This document shows positions 36,773-46,728 of a stretch of 64,000 nt of DNA, one piece after another (the first letter of the stretch is position 1; each line of letters starts with the position of its first letter). Under the pieces are notes generated by a model that was not told the DNA's origin, did not search any database, and worked only from the letters and a program-made list of their open reading frames with translations. Source of the DNA: Anas platyrhynchos (taxonomy: Eukaryota > Chordata > Aves > Anseriformes > Anatidae); contig NC_092587.1 in the NCBI RefSeq assembly GCF_047663525.1, forward strand, positions 35,641,001 through 35,705,000. Direction: 5' to 3'. Position numbers and translations under genes: made by a program.

Positions 36773-38985
36773 TCACAGAATCACAGAATCACAGAATTTC
36801 TAGGTTGGAAGAGACCTCAAGATCATCGAGTCCAACCTCTGACCTAACGCTAACAGTCCCCACTAAACCATATCCCTAAGCTCTACATCTAAACGTCTTT
36901 TGAAGACTTCCAGGGATGGTGACTCCACCACCTCCCTGGGCAGCCTGTTCCAATGCCTCACAACCCTTTCAGTAAAGAAGCTCTTCCTAACATCTAACCT
37001 AAAACTTCCCTGGTGCAACTTCAGCCCGTTCCCCCTCGTCCTGTCACCAGGCACGTGGGAGAACAGGCCAACCTCCACCTCTCTACAGCCTCCTTTAAGG
37101 TATCTGTAGAGAGCGATAAGGTCGCCCCTGAGCCTCCTCTTCTCCAGGCTGAACAAGCCCAGCTCCTTCAGCCGCTCCTCGTAGGACTTCTTCTCCAGGC
37201 CCCTCACCAGCTTCGTCGCCCTTCTTTGGACCTGCTCAAGCACCTCGATGTCCTTCTTGTAGCGAGGGGCCCAAAACTGAACACAGTACTCGAGGTGCGG
37301 CCTCACCAGAGCCGAGTACAGGGGGACGATCACCTCCCTAGCCCTGCTGGTCACGCTGTTTCTGATACAAGCCAGGATGCCGTTGGCCTTCTTGGCCACC
37401 TGAGCACACTGCTGGCTCATATTCAGCCAACTGTCCACCATCACTCCCAGGTCCTTCTCTGCCTGGCAGCTCTCCAACCACTCATCTCCCAGCCTGTAGC
37501 TCTGCTTGGGGTTATTGCGCCCCAGATGCAGGACCCGGCACTTGGCCTTGTTGAACTTCATGCAGTTGACCTCAGCCCATCGGTGCAGCCTATCCAGATC
37601 CTCCTGCAGAGCCTTCCTACCCTCGAGCAGATCGACACACGCACCTAACTTGGTGTCATCTGCAAACTTACTGAGGGTGCACTCAATGCCCTCGTCCAGA
37701 TCATTGATGAAGATGTTGAAGAGGACCGGCCCCAGCACCGAGCCCTGGGGGACGCCACTAGTGACTGGCCTCCAACTGGACTTGACTCCATTTACCACAA
37801 CTCTTTGGGCCCGGCTATCCAGCCAGTTTCTAACCCAACGAAGCATGCGCCAGTCCAAGCCAAGAGCAGCCAGTTTCTTGAGGAGAATGCTGTGGGAGAC
37901 AGTGTCAAAAGCCTTGCTGAAGTCAAGGTAGACCACATCCACAGCCTTTCCCTCGTCCACCCAGCGCGTCACTTTGTCATAGAAGGAGATCAGGTTCGTC
38001 AAGCAGGACCTGCCTTCCATAAACCCATGCTGACTGGGCCTGATCGCCTGCTTGCCCTTCAAGTGCTGCATGATGACTCCCAAGAGGATCTGCTCCATGA
38101 GCTTCCCTGGTACTGAGGTCAAACTGACAGGCCTGTAGTTCCCCGGGTCAGCCCTCCGGCCCTTCTTGTAGATGGGCGTCACATTCGCTAGCCGCCAGTC
38201 AGCTGGGACCTCCCCCGATAGCCAGGACTGCTGATAAATGATGGATAGTGGCTTGGCCAGCACCTCTGCCAGTTCTCTCAGTACCCTTGGGTGGATCCCA
38301 TCCGGCCCCATCGACTTGTGCACATCCAAGTGCCGTAGCAGGTCACCAACCGGTTCTTCGTGGATGGTGAGGGCCACATCCTGCTCCCCATCCCCTTCCA
38401 CCAGCTCAGGGTACTGGGTACCCAGAGAACAACCGGTATTGCCGCTAAAGACTGAGGCAAAGAAGGCATTGAGCACCTCCGCCTTTTCCTCATCTCTTGT
38501 AACTAAGTTTCCCCCCGCATCCAGTAAAGGATGGAGATTCTCCTTTGTCCTTCTTTTTGTGTTGATGTATTTATAAAAGCGTTTTTTGTTATCTTTAATG
38601 GCAGTAGCCAGATTGAGCTCCAGATGAGCTTTGGCCTTCCTAATTTTGTCCCTGCACAGCCTCGCTACATCCTTATAGTCCTCCCTAGTGGCCTGCCCAC
38701 TTTTCCAAAGATTATAAACCCTCTTTTTTCTCCTAAGCTCAAGCCACAGTTCTCTGTTCAGCCAGGCTGGTCTTCTTCCCCGCTGGCTCATCTTTGGGCA
38801 CATGGGAACAGACCGCTCCTGCGCCAATAGGATTTGCCTCTTGAAGAGCGCCCAGCCTTCCTGGACCCCTCTGCCCTTCAGAACCACCTCCCAAGGGATT
38901 CCACCAACTAGTGTCCTGAGCAGCCCAAAGTCAGCTCTCCGAAAGTCCAATACAGTGATGAGGAACCACCTGCGACACGTCATTA
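36773..38985 (-). mobile_element. CR1 LINE, 5'-truncated, inserted in ERV-A integrase
   Basis: The 3' end carries about three copies of an 8-9-bp ATTCTGTGA unit at 36773-36797 (read on minus), the CR1 hallmark. The 5' end falls near 38985, where ERV-A integrase resumes. At about 2.2 kb and with its reading frame still open, it is much younger than the CR1 pieces at 23-26 kb. No clear target duplication is visible, which is usual for CR1. Confidence 0.92.
36863..38985 (-). CDS. CR1 ORF2 C-terminal part (reverse transcriptase), open
   Basis: About 705 codons stay open without a stop. The frame starts in the linker after the endonuclease ([34 protein letters not shown]) and runs through the [71 protein letters not shown] and the catalytic FADDTKLG. 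It ends in the CR1-specific [19 protein letters not shown] tail. The endonuclease is missing through 5' truncation, so the copy cannot move itself. The upstream 20 or so codons of the open frame are ERV-A sequence, not CR1. Confidence 0.9.
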
Positions 38986-39909
38986 CATTAAGTCTGAAAA
39001 TGATAATAAATGTATTATGAGAGTACTGTACCGAGATATGAAAACGGGACAATGGTTGGGGCCTGCTGACGTGATTTATATGGGGCGAGGTTATGTGTGT
39101 ATCTCTTCCCCTACAGGACCAACCTGGGTGCCTAGTCGATGTGTTAAACCAGCCATTGAAGAAAAGTCATCAAGTACGAATAACAGCAACCATGGCTGAT
39201 CTAATGGCACAAGGGATTCTGGTTGCGTTATCTTTGACAATGACGGTTGGACGTAATAGTGCCATCCTAAGCAAAATCGATCCTCAAACCAATATGTGGG
39301 TCACTTGGGCAAATCAAACCGGACAAAGTTCATTTTGCCTATCCCTCGCTTCTGCGTCTGATCCTTTCAGAACATGCTTGTTTGGGGTCCCGATAGGAGA
39401 CCCAGGAGAACTGAGTAAAATGTTAGCACCATATTCTGCCAGTATTACTCTACTTAATGAAAGTTTTTCCGCAAATGTCTCGGATGGAGTAGTTGCTGCC
39501 CTGCAAGCTCTTAATAACTCTCTGCCATAGGACCCTCAAGAATTGGATCTTCTGGGATCTGTGGCTATAGGGAATAGTAGTGACAATTGGACGCAAACAT
39601 GCTTTGTACTCAATAAAGGGAAACAAAATAAAACGCACTGGACCAACATAACATCAAGGACCTTTGGATTTGAGGCCATGAGACATTACTGCGGATGGAA
39701 CAACACCGGTAACATTAGTGTACCACTTGGGGTGTATGGAACAGGTGACACCAATTCAACCTATCCTCAAAGTCAGGCCAAAGCCTTACCACCTGGCATG
39801 TTTTTGATCTGTGGAGACCGTGCATGGCAAGGAGTACCAGCCAATGCTTTTGGAGGACCGTGTTACCTAGGGCGACTCACACTTTTCGCTCCAGATTTAC
39901 ACTCGTGGC

Positions 39910-40506
39910 TGTCCTGGTTTCAGTTAGCACAGAATTAATTTTCTTCCTAGTAGCTGGTGGAATGCTGTGTTTTGGCTTAGGATGAGAAGAGTGCTGATAA
40001 CACCCCGATGCTTTAATTGTTGCAGAGCAGTGCTTATACTAAGCCAAGGACATCTCAGCCTTTTGCTCTGTCCTGCCAACGGGCAGGCTGGGGGTGCAGT
40101 AAGAGCTGGGAGGGGACAGACCCAGGACAGGTGACCCAAACTAGCCAAAGGGGTATTCCATACCATCTGACGTCATGCTAAACAATATATAGGGGTGGCT
40201 AGCTGGGGGGAAGGGGCCGGACTGCTCGGGGTTACGCTGGGCATCGGTCAGCGAGTGGTGAGCAATTGCATTGTGCATCACTTGTTTGTACATACTATTA
40301 TTACTTTCCTATTATCACCATTGTATTATTATTGTTATTATTTTTATTATTATTTTGTTATTATTATTTTCCTGTCTTATTAAACTGTCTTTATCTCAAC
40401 TCACGGGCTTCACTTTCCATTTCTCTCCCCCGTCCCAGAGAGGGAGGGGGGAGGGTGAGCGAACGGCTGCGTGGTGTTTAGCTGCCAGCCGGGTTAAACC
40501 ACGACA
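39910..40506 (+). repeat. ERV-B 5' LTR
   Basis: 597 bp, TG...CA ends. U3 carries a perfect CRE (TGACGTCA, 40168-40175) followed by a TATA box (atatatagg, near 40184-40192). Downstream is a TTA/TTATTA-rich stretch (about 40303-40380) with a TATTAAA poly(A)-like signal near 40379, then a C/G-rich U5. Confidence 0.95.
40168..40175. promoter_or_regulatory. CRE/ATF palindrome in the ERV-B U3
   Basis: TGACGTCA lies about 15 bp upstream of the TATA-like box and is repeated in the 3' LTR at 46987-46994. CREB/ATF family factors bind this palindrome. A role in LTR transcription is inferred from position. Confidence 0.7.
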
Positions 40507-40513
40507 ACCTTTT

Positions 40514-40531
40514 TGGCGCCCAACGTGGGGC
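40514..40531 (+). other. ERV-B primer binding site (tRNA-Lys1,2 type)
   Basis: TGGCGCCCAACGTGGGGC, eight bases after the LTR. This matches the tRNA-Lys1,2 primer sequence known from type D retroviruses. ERV-A uses the Lys3 version, so the two elements prime differently. Confidence 0.9.
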
Positions 40532-40619
40532 TCGAAAGGTTGAGATAACGGCAGATCTGACCAGAGTGTGTTAAACTAAAATTGGTGTAAGGATTAGACC
40601 TGCTTAATAGTCACTTGTC

Positions 40620-43403
40620 ATGATGCTGATTGCTTTAATCTCAACTCTGCTGCGCCTGTTTTCCAAATTGAGTATTATAGTACATTATTTTCCGTATTTG
40701 CTCTCTGTCGTGTTGTTTATCCTCTCCGGGCCCTGGTTTCAGATCATTATGGTGCTGTGTGTTGTAGCAATGGCTTATGAGACGATGAAATATGTGGTCA
40801 TGACTCTAACTTGTTATTTGTATTCAGTAACATCGTCGACTCTGTACTTTGGAAACGGTATCTTGGAAACTATTAGCAATTATACCTATTGTTTTTTTCC
40901 ATTAGGGAGTCAATCTGTGGAGGGGAAAGGGGAGGATATTTTTCCTTACTTGCTTACTCTCCCTTTCTCCTTCACCACCCCTGTATCCTCCTGGATCACT
41001 CTGCCTTCCTCCTTCACCACCCTCTTATCCCCTGAGCTTGTCACAATAGCTCTCCAAGATATTGAATATTTCTGGAATACTCAGAGTACCATAGTCTTGT
41101 TGTTCTGCCTCATGAATGCACTTCAGGTTCTGCTTAAAGTTAAACAACTACTTGGGAAGCTCTTCCGGAGATGTGCCCGGAGGCAGGATAGTTGTGGGTG
41201 GCAGGGAGTATGGGCGGATATGGGCAGGCATCTAGAGCAGTTGGCACCCCCAGTGTGTTGGAAATTCACCCCTGAACAATGGCAAAATCCTCAAAAACTG
41301 GCAGAATGCTTGAAAAAAAGGTGTAATGATTCTGGCAGTTCTAAAGTAACACAAATCATTGTAACGTGCTGGGGCCTGGCTCATGCCTATCGAGCTGCCA
41401 TTGATACTGCTATCAACTTAGTGACAGACCCTGCGGCCACTCCAAGCCCTGTGACAGATCCAACAGCCACTGTGACCCCTACGGTGGACTCGGCAGCCGC
41501 TCCAGATCCGGTTCCTGCAGCCGCTCCAGTCCCAGCTCCTGCAGCCGCTCCAGTCCCAGCTCCTGCAGCCGCTCCAGTCCCAGCTCCTGCAGCCGCTCCA
41601 GTCCCAGCTCCTGCAGCCGCTCCAGCTCCAGCTCCTGCAGCCGCTCCAGTTCCAGCTCCTGCAGCCGCTCCAGTTCCAGCTCCTGCAGCCGCTCCAGTTC
41701 CAGCTCCTGCAGCCGCTCCAGCTCCAGCTCCTGCAGCCGCTCCAGTTCCAGCTCCTGCAGCCGCTCCAGCTCCAGCTCCTGCAGCCGCTCCAGTCCCAGT
41801 TCCTGCAACTTCTCCAGTCCCAGCTCCTGAAGCCGCTCCAGCTCCAGCTCCTGCAGCCGCTCCAGCTCCAGCTCCTGCAGCCGCTCCAGCTCCAGCTCCT
41901 ACTGCTGCTCCAGTCCCAGCTCCTGCAACTGCTCCAGCTCCTGCAGCCGCTCCAGCTCCTGTGGCCGTGTCAGAGAAACGAGCTGTAGCAGTGCAAGTTG
42001 ACCCTGCAGAGGGTATTCCAATCCCTGTAACGGGGTCAGAGAAACGAGCTGTAGCAGTGCAAGTTGATCCTGCAGAGGGTATTCCAATCCCTGTAACGGG
42101 GTCAGAGAAACGAGCTGTAGCAGTGCAAGCTGCCCCTGCAGAGGGTATTCCAACCTCTGTGGCAGACCCGGTAACAAAGTCAGAGAAACGAGCAGTAGCA
42201 GTGCAAGCTGCCCCTGTAGAGAAGGTGAAAATATGGTATAGAAATTCAAGTCGTTTAGAACGCAGAGAGTCTTCTGCCAATCCAGGTAAAGCTTCTGCCA
42301 AAACTAAGTATAGAGATGACGAAGATGATGACGACGCTGGGCCATCAAGGATTCAGGAGGAGGAAGATGAGGATGCCGAAAGAGCAACAGTAACTACCCG
42401 AAGCCTAAACGAGCGCGAGCTACGAGATGTGCGAAAAGATTTTGGTCGCTGTATAGGTGAGCAGCTTGTCACCTGGCTGCTCCGGTGCTGGGACTCTGGA
42501 GCCAATTGTGTGGAATTAGACGGCAGGGAAGCCAAGCGGCTGGGATCCCTTGCTCGAGACGCCGGCATTGACAAAGCAATTGCAGATGGAGCACAACCCA
42601 CCAGCCTCTGGAGGCGTCTCCTCTCAGCTGTGAGGGAAAGGTATCCCTTCAAGGAAGATATTTTATGTCTACCAGGCAAGTGGACCACTATGGAGAAGGG
42701 AATCCAGTACCTGAGGGAATTAGCCGTACGGGAAGTGATTTATGAGGATCCAGACCAGAGACAAACATCCAAAGATCCAGATGAAGTCAAGTGTACACGA
42801 CCCATGTGGCGGAAGTTTGTACGGAGTGCACCATCATCATATGCCAGCTCATTGGCAGTAATGGCCTGGAAAGAGGATGAGGAACCCACAGTAGATGAAG
42901 CGGCTAAACAACTCCGGCAGTACGAAGAAAGTCTCTCCTCTTCCTTACAGGCCTGCGTCTCAGCTGTGGAGAAACTTTCTGAAAAGTTTCACCAACTTGA
43001 AGAGAATCTATTGTCCTCCCCACCTGAACCAACCAGTGCCCACCGACCAAAAGAGAACACTTGGGAGAAACTTTCTGAAAAGGTTCACCAACTTGAAGAG
43101 AGATTATTCTCCTCTGCACCTGCACAAAGCAGTGTCTCAGCTGTCAGGGGTAGGCGTTCACCCACACAAGGAAGACGATATGGTGGGTACTCACCCCGTG
43201 CCACCCTGTGGTTTTACTTACGAGACCATGGAGAGGACATGAGAAAATGGGATGGAAAATCTACCGCGACCCTAGAGGCACGGGTACGTGAGTTGCAAAA
43301 GAAAACAATCAGGAAAAAAGGATTCTCCGAAAAGTTTGCTGCTCCAACTTCCAGCAGACAATCCTTCAAACACAGAAACGAAGAAGATTCTGACCAGGAT
43401 TAG
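40620..43403 (+). CDS. gag: ERV-B Gag-like ORF, 927 aa, ends in UAG
   Basis: The first ORF has an unusual layout. Residues 1 to about 190 are strongly hydrophobic, with several possible membrane spans (YLLSVVLFILSGPWFQIIMV, TIVLLFCLMNALQVLL). Residues 297-450 are a Pro/Ala minisatellite (APVPAPAA units). About 450-535 holds four copies of an SEKRAVAVQ unit. About 565-588 is acidic. Residues 590-760 look like a capsid domain (ELRDVRKDFGRCIGEQLVTW, then MWRKFVRSAPSSYASSLAVM). About 768-840 carries two coiled-coil copies (KLSEKFHQLEENL, KLSEKVHQLEERL). No CCHC zinc knuckle is present. The ORF ends at TAG 43401-43403, and the pol frame continues directly after it. Intact ORF length fits the young age. 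Confidence 0.85.
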   Translation: MMLIALISTLLRLFSKLSIIVHYFPYLLSVVLFILSGPWFQIIMVLCVVAMAYETMKYVVMTLTCYLYSVTSSTLYFGNGILETISNYTYCFFPLGSQSVEGKGEDIFPYLLTLPFSFTTPVSSWITLPSSFTTLLSPELVTIALQDIEYFWNTQSTIVLLFCLMNALQVLLKVKQLLGKLFRRCARRQDSCGWQGVWADMGRHLEQLAPPVCWKFTPEQWQNPQKLAECLKKRCNDSGSSKVTQIIVTCWGLAHAYRAAIDTAINLVTDPAATPSPVTDPTATVTPTVDSAAAPDPVPAAAPVPAPAAAPVPAPAAAPVPAPAAAPVPAPAAAPAPAPAAAPVPAPAAAPVPAPAAAPVPAPAAAPAPAPAAAPVPAPAAAPAPAPAAAPVPVPATSPVPAPEAAPAPAPAAAPAPAPAAAPAPAPTAAPVPAPATAPAPAAAPAPVAVSEKRAVAVQVDPAEGIPIPVTGSEKRAVAVQVDPAEGIPIPVTGSEKRAVAVQAAPAEGIPTSVADPVTKSEKRAVAVQAAPVEKVKIWYRNSSRLERRESSANPGKASAKTKYRDDEDDDDAGPSRIQEEEDEDAERATVTTRSLNERELRDVRKDFGRCIGEQLVTWLLRCWDSGANCVELDGREAKRLGSLARDAGIDKAIADGAQPTSLWRRLLSAVRERYPFKEDILCLPGKWTTMEKGIQYLRELAVREVIYEDPDQRQTSKDPDEVKCTRPMWRKFVRSAPSSYASSLAVMAWKEDEEPTVDEAAKQLRQYEESLSSSLQACVSAVEKLSEKFHQLEENLLSSPPEPTSAHRPKENTWEKLSEKVHQLEERLFSSAPAQSSVSAVRGRRSPTQGRRYGGYSPRATLWFYLRDHGEDMRKWDGKSTATLEARVRELQKKTIRKKGFSEKFAAPTSSRQSFKHRNEEDSDQD
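41507..41967 (+). repeat. Pro-Ala coding minisatellite in ERV-B gag
   Basis: About nineteen 24-bp units of the type gctcctgcagccgctccagt encode PVPAPAAA. Single-base variants switch Val and Ala, and one unit near 41820 is altered to PEAAPAP. The tract is GC-rich and should vary in length between copies. It also gives long chance ORFs on the minus strand (for example 41387-42301). Confidence 0.93.
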
Positions 43404-46400
43404 GGGGGCCCTGCCTCCAGCCAGGGGGAGGAGAGGGACAATCGAGTTTATTGGACTGTGTGGATTCGATGGCCTGGCACATCACGCGCACAGAAGTATA
43501 AGGCTTTAGTAGACACCGGTGCACAATGTACTATAATGCCATCGAGCTATAAAGGACCAGAGCCCATCTATATTTGTGGAGTGACAGGAGGATCTCAGCA
43601 GTTGACTGTATTGGAGGCTGAAGTGAGTCTGACTGGGAATGAGTGGGAAAAGCACCGTATTGTGACTGGCCCAGATGCTCCATGTATCCTTGGCATAGAC
43701 TATCTTAGAAGAGGATATTGCAAGGACCCAAAAGGGTTCCGGTGGGCTTTTGGTATAGCTGCCTTAGAGACAGAGGGCATTAAACAATTATCTACCTTGC
43801 CTGGTCTCTCAGAGGACCCCTCTGTTGTGGGGTTGCTGAGGGTCGAAGAACAGCAAGTGCCAATCGCTACCACAACTGTGCACCGGCGGCAATATCGCAC
43901 TAACCGAGACTCCCTGATTCCCATCCATAAGCTAATTCGTCAATTGGAGAGCCAAGGAGTGATCAGTAAGACCCATTCACCTTTCAATAGCCCCATATGG
44001 CCAGTGCGAAAGTCTAATGGCGAGTGGAGACTAACAGTGGACTATCGTGGCCTGAACGAAGTCACGCCACCACTGAGTGCTGCAGTGCCGGACATGCTGG
44101 AACTTCAGTATGAACTTGAATCGAGGGCAGCCAAGTGGTACGCCACAATTGATATCGCTAATGCATTTTTCTCCATCCCTCTAGCAGCAGAGTGCAGGCC
44201 ACAATTTGCCTTCACTTGGAGGGGAGTCCAATATACTTGGAATAGGCTGCCCCAGGGGTGGAAACACAGCCCTACCATTTGCCATGGGCTGATCCAGTCT
44301 GCACTAGAGCAGGGGGAAGCTCCTGAACACCTGCAGTACATCGATGACATTATTGTGTGGGGTGACACAGCAGAGGAAGTTTTCGAGAAAGGGAAGAAAA
44401 TAGTCCAAATCCTTCTGAAAGCCGGTTTTGCCATAAAACAGAATAAAGTCAAAGGACCTGCACGAGAGATCCAGTTTTTAGGAATAAAATGGCAAGATGG
44501 ACGTTGTCAAATCCCAATGGATGTGATCAACAAAATAACAGCTATGTCTCCACCAACTAACAAAAAAGAAACACAGACTTTCCTAGGTGTTGTGGGGTTT
44601 TGGAGAATGCACATCCCAAATTACAGTCTGATTGTAAACCCGCTCTACCAAGTAACCCGTAAGAAGAATGAGTTTGAATGGGGCCCTGAACAACGACAAG
44701 CCTTTGAACAAATCAAGCAGGAAATAGTCCATGCAGTAGCCCTTGGGCCAGTTCGAACAGGACCAGATGTAAAGAATGTGCTCTACACTGCAGCCGGGGA
44801 GAACGGCCCCACCTGGAGCCTCTGGCAGAAAGAACCTGGGGAAACTCGAGGTCGGCCCCTGGGGTTTTGGAGTCGGGGATACAGAGGATCTGAGGCCCGC
44901 TATACTCCAACTGAAAAGGAGATATTGGCAGCATATGAAGGAGTTCGATCTGCTTCGGAGGTGGTCGGTACTGAAGCGCAGCTCCTCCTAGCACCCCGAT
45001 TGCCGGTACTAGGCTGGATGTTCAAGGGAAGGGTCCGCTCTACGCATCATGCAACTGATGCTACATGGAGCAAGTGGGTTGCACTGATTACTCAGCGGGC
45101 TCGAATAGGAAACCCCAGTCGCCCAGGAATATTGGAAGTGATCATGGACTGGCCAGAAGGCAAATACTTTGGGATATCATCAGAGGAGGAGGTGGGTCGT
45201 GCTGAAGAAGCCCCACTGTACAACCAGTTGCCAGAGAATGAAAAGAAATATGCCCTGTTCACTGATGGGTCCTGTCGTATTGTGGGGAAGCATCGGAGAT
45301 GGAAGGCTGCTGTATGGAGTCCTACGCGACGAGTTGCAGAAGCTGCTGAGGGAGAAGGTGAATCGAGTCAGTTTGCAGAAGTGAAAGCCATTCAGCTGGC
45401 TTTAGACATTGCTGAACGAGAAAAATGGCCAGTTCTCTATCTCTACACCGATTCATGGATGGTAGCAAATGCCCTGTGGGGATGGTTACAGCAATGGAAG
45501 CAAAACAACTGGCAGCGTAGGGGCAAACCCATCTGGGCTGCTGCATTGTGGCAAGATATTGCTGCTCGGGTAGAGAACCTGGCTGTGAAAGTACGCCACG
45601 TAGATGCTCATGTGCCCAAGAATCGGGCTACTGAAGAACATCAAAACAACCAGCAGGTGGATCAGGCTGCTAAGATTGAAGTAGCTCAGGTGGACTTGGA
45701 TTGGCAGCATAAAGGTGAATTATTTATAGCCCGATGGGCCCATGACACCTCAGGCCATCAAGGTAGAGACGCAACATACAGATGGGCTCGTGATCGAGGG
45801 GTGGACTTGACCATGGACGCTATAGCACAGGTTATTCATGACTGTGAAACATGTGCTGCAATCAAGCAAGCCAAACGGTCAAAGCCTCTTTGGTATGGAG
45901 GACGATGGCTGAAATATAAATATGGAGAGGCCTGGCAGATTGATTACATCACACTCCCTCAAACTCGCAATGGCAAGCGCCACGTACTTACAATGGTGGA
46001 AGCAACCACCGGATGGCTGGAAACATATCCTGTGCCTCATGCCACCGCCTGGAACACCATCCTGGGCCTTGAAAAGCAAGTCCTATGGCGACATGGCACC
46101 CCAGAAAGAATAGAATCAGACAATGGGACTCACTTCCGAAACAACCTTATAGACACTTGGGCCAAAGAACATGGTATTGAATGGGTGTATCACATCCCCT
46201 ATCATGCACCAGCCTCCGGGAAAGTTGAACGATACAATGGCCTGTTAAAGACTACCTTGAAAGCAATGGGCGCTGGGACGTTCAAAAACTGGGATACGCA
46301 TTTAGCAAAGGCCACCTGGTTAGTCAATACTAGGGGATCTACCAACCGAGCTGGACCTGCCCAATCAAACCTGTTACGTACTGTAGATGGGGATAAAGTT

Positions 46401-46589
46401 CCTGTAGTGCATGTAAAAAATATGCTGGGTAAAACAGTCTGGGCTACTCCTGCCTCAGGAAAAGGCAAACCTATTCGTGGAATTGTTTTCGCTCAGGGAC
46501 CTGGATACACTTGGTGGGTGATGCAAAAGACCGGAGAGGTCCGGTGTGTACCTCAAGGAGATTTAATACTGGGTGAGAATAGCCCATGA
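43404..46589 (+). CDS. pol: ERV-B Pol (protease, RT, RNase H, integrase)
   Basis: The frame is the same as gag and is open from the codon after TAG 43401-43403. There is no ATG until well inside, so expression by stop readthrough is likely. Domains in order: aspartic protease with DTG at 43512-43520 and ILGIDYL near 43690. RT follows with LPQGWKHSP near 44250 and the catalytic YIDD at 44337-44348. RNase H has LFTDGS near 45257 and YTDSWMVANAL near 45443. Integrase has its HHCC domain (HDTSGHQGRD to CETCAAIK, about 45750-45870). The D,D-35-E core residues sit in WQIDYITLP (about 45934), ESDNGTHF (about 46111) and GKVERYNGLL (about 46218). All catalytic residues appear present. It stops at TGA 46587-46589. 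No dUTPase or env follows. Confidence 0.93.
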   Translation, partial: GGPASSQGEERDNRVYWTVWIRWPGTSRAQKYKALVDTGAQCTIMPSSYKGPEPIYICGVTGGSQQLTVLEAEVSLTGNEWEKHRIVTGPDAPCILGIDYLRRGYCKDPKGFRWAFGIAALETEGIKQLSTLPGLSEDPSVVGLLRVEEQQVPIATTTVHRRQYRTNRDSLIPIHKLIRQLESQGVISKTHSPFNSPIWPVRKSNGEWRLTVDYRGLNEVTPPLSAAVPDMLELQYELESRAAKWYATIDIANAFFSIPLAAECRPQFAFTWRGVQYTWNRLPQGWKHSPTICHGLIQSALEQGEAPEHLQYIDDIIVWGDTAEEVFEKGKKIVQILLKAGFAIKQNKVKGPAREIQFLGIKWQDGRCQIPMDVINKITAMSPPTNKKETQTFLGVVGFWRMHIPNYSLIVNPLYQVTRKKNEFEWGPEQRQAFEQIKQEIVHAVALGPVRTGPDVKNVLYTAAGENGPTWSLWQKEPGETRGRPLGFWSRGYRGSEARYTPTEKEILAAYEGVRSASEVVGTEAQLLLAPRLPVLGWMFKGRVRSTHHATDATWSKWVALITQRARIGNPSRPGILEVIMDWPEGKYFGISSEEEVGRAEEAPLYNQLPENEKKYALFTDGSCRIVGKHRRWKAAVWSPTRRVAEAAEGEGESSQFAEVKAIQLALDIAEREKWPVLYLYTDSWMVANALWGWLQQWKQNNWQRRGKPIWAAALWQDIAARVENLAVKVRHVDAHVPKNRATEEHQNNQQVDQAAKIEVAQVDLDWQHKGELFIARWAHDTSGHQGRDATYRWARDRGVDLTMDAIAQVIHDCETCAAIKQAKRSKPLWYGGRWLKYKYGEAWQIDYITLPQTRNGKRHVLTMVEATTGWLETYPVPHATAWNTILGLEKQVLWRHGTPERIESDNGTHFRNNLIDTWAKEHGIEWVYHIPYHAPASGKVERYNGLLKTTLKAMGAGTFKNWDTHLAKATWLVNTRGSTNRAGPAQSNLLRTVDGDKVPVVHVKNMLGKTVWATPASGKGKPIRGIVFAQGPGYTWWVMQKTGEVRCVPQGDLILGENSP

Positions 46590-46728
46590 ACTGAATTGTA
46601 CCATGTTAAATAGTATATTATACTGTATGTTATCACTACCATGATTACTATAGGTGACTAATTAGAATGTATGGAAAAGAGTGTAACCTGAGCATGACAT
46701 AAATGGTATGGAATAAGGGGTGGATAGA
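46590..46728 (+). other. ERV-B 3' untranslated spacer
   Basis: 139 bp between the pol stop and the 3' LTR. It ends in a purine-rich ggaataaggggtggataga stretch that may act as the polypurine tract. There is no room for env, so the element is env-less. Confidence 0.7.

Larger units (their letters stand above)
35933..39199 (+). pseudogene. pol: ERV-A pol: RT fused to integrase by deletion, then split by CR1
   Basis: The frame 35933-36571 encodes the RT fingers ([21 protein letters not shown], then [12 protein letters not shown], then LPQGMRNSP). Near 36550 it joins directly to the integrase core ([18 protein letters not shown], then PTGHAIVERANGTVKQYL) in another frame. The YxDD box, RNase H and the integrase zinc domain are missing, so more than 1 kb has been lost (inference from usual pol size). 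Integrase is then interrupted by CR1 at 36773-38985. It resumes at about 39000 with the C-terminal SH3-like part ([20 protein letters not shown]), ending at TAG 39197-39199. It is non-functional. Confidence 0.9.

Noticed and set aside
39924-40166. Identical 80-codon minus-strand ORFs in both ERV-B LTRs (also 46743-46985).
   Set aside because: Duplication follows from LTR identity; no evidence supports translation.
41387-42301. A 304-codon minus-strand ORF (Ala/Gly-rich) and a nearby Leu/Glu-rich ORF (41479-41808).
   Set aside because: They are shadows of the 24-bp Pro-Ala minisatellite read on the other strand. They have no independent start context or conserved domain.
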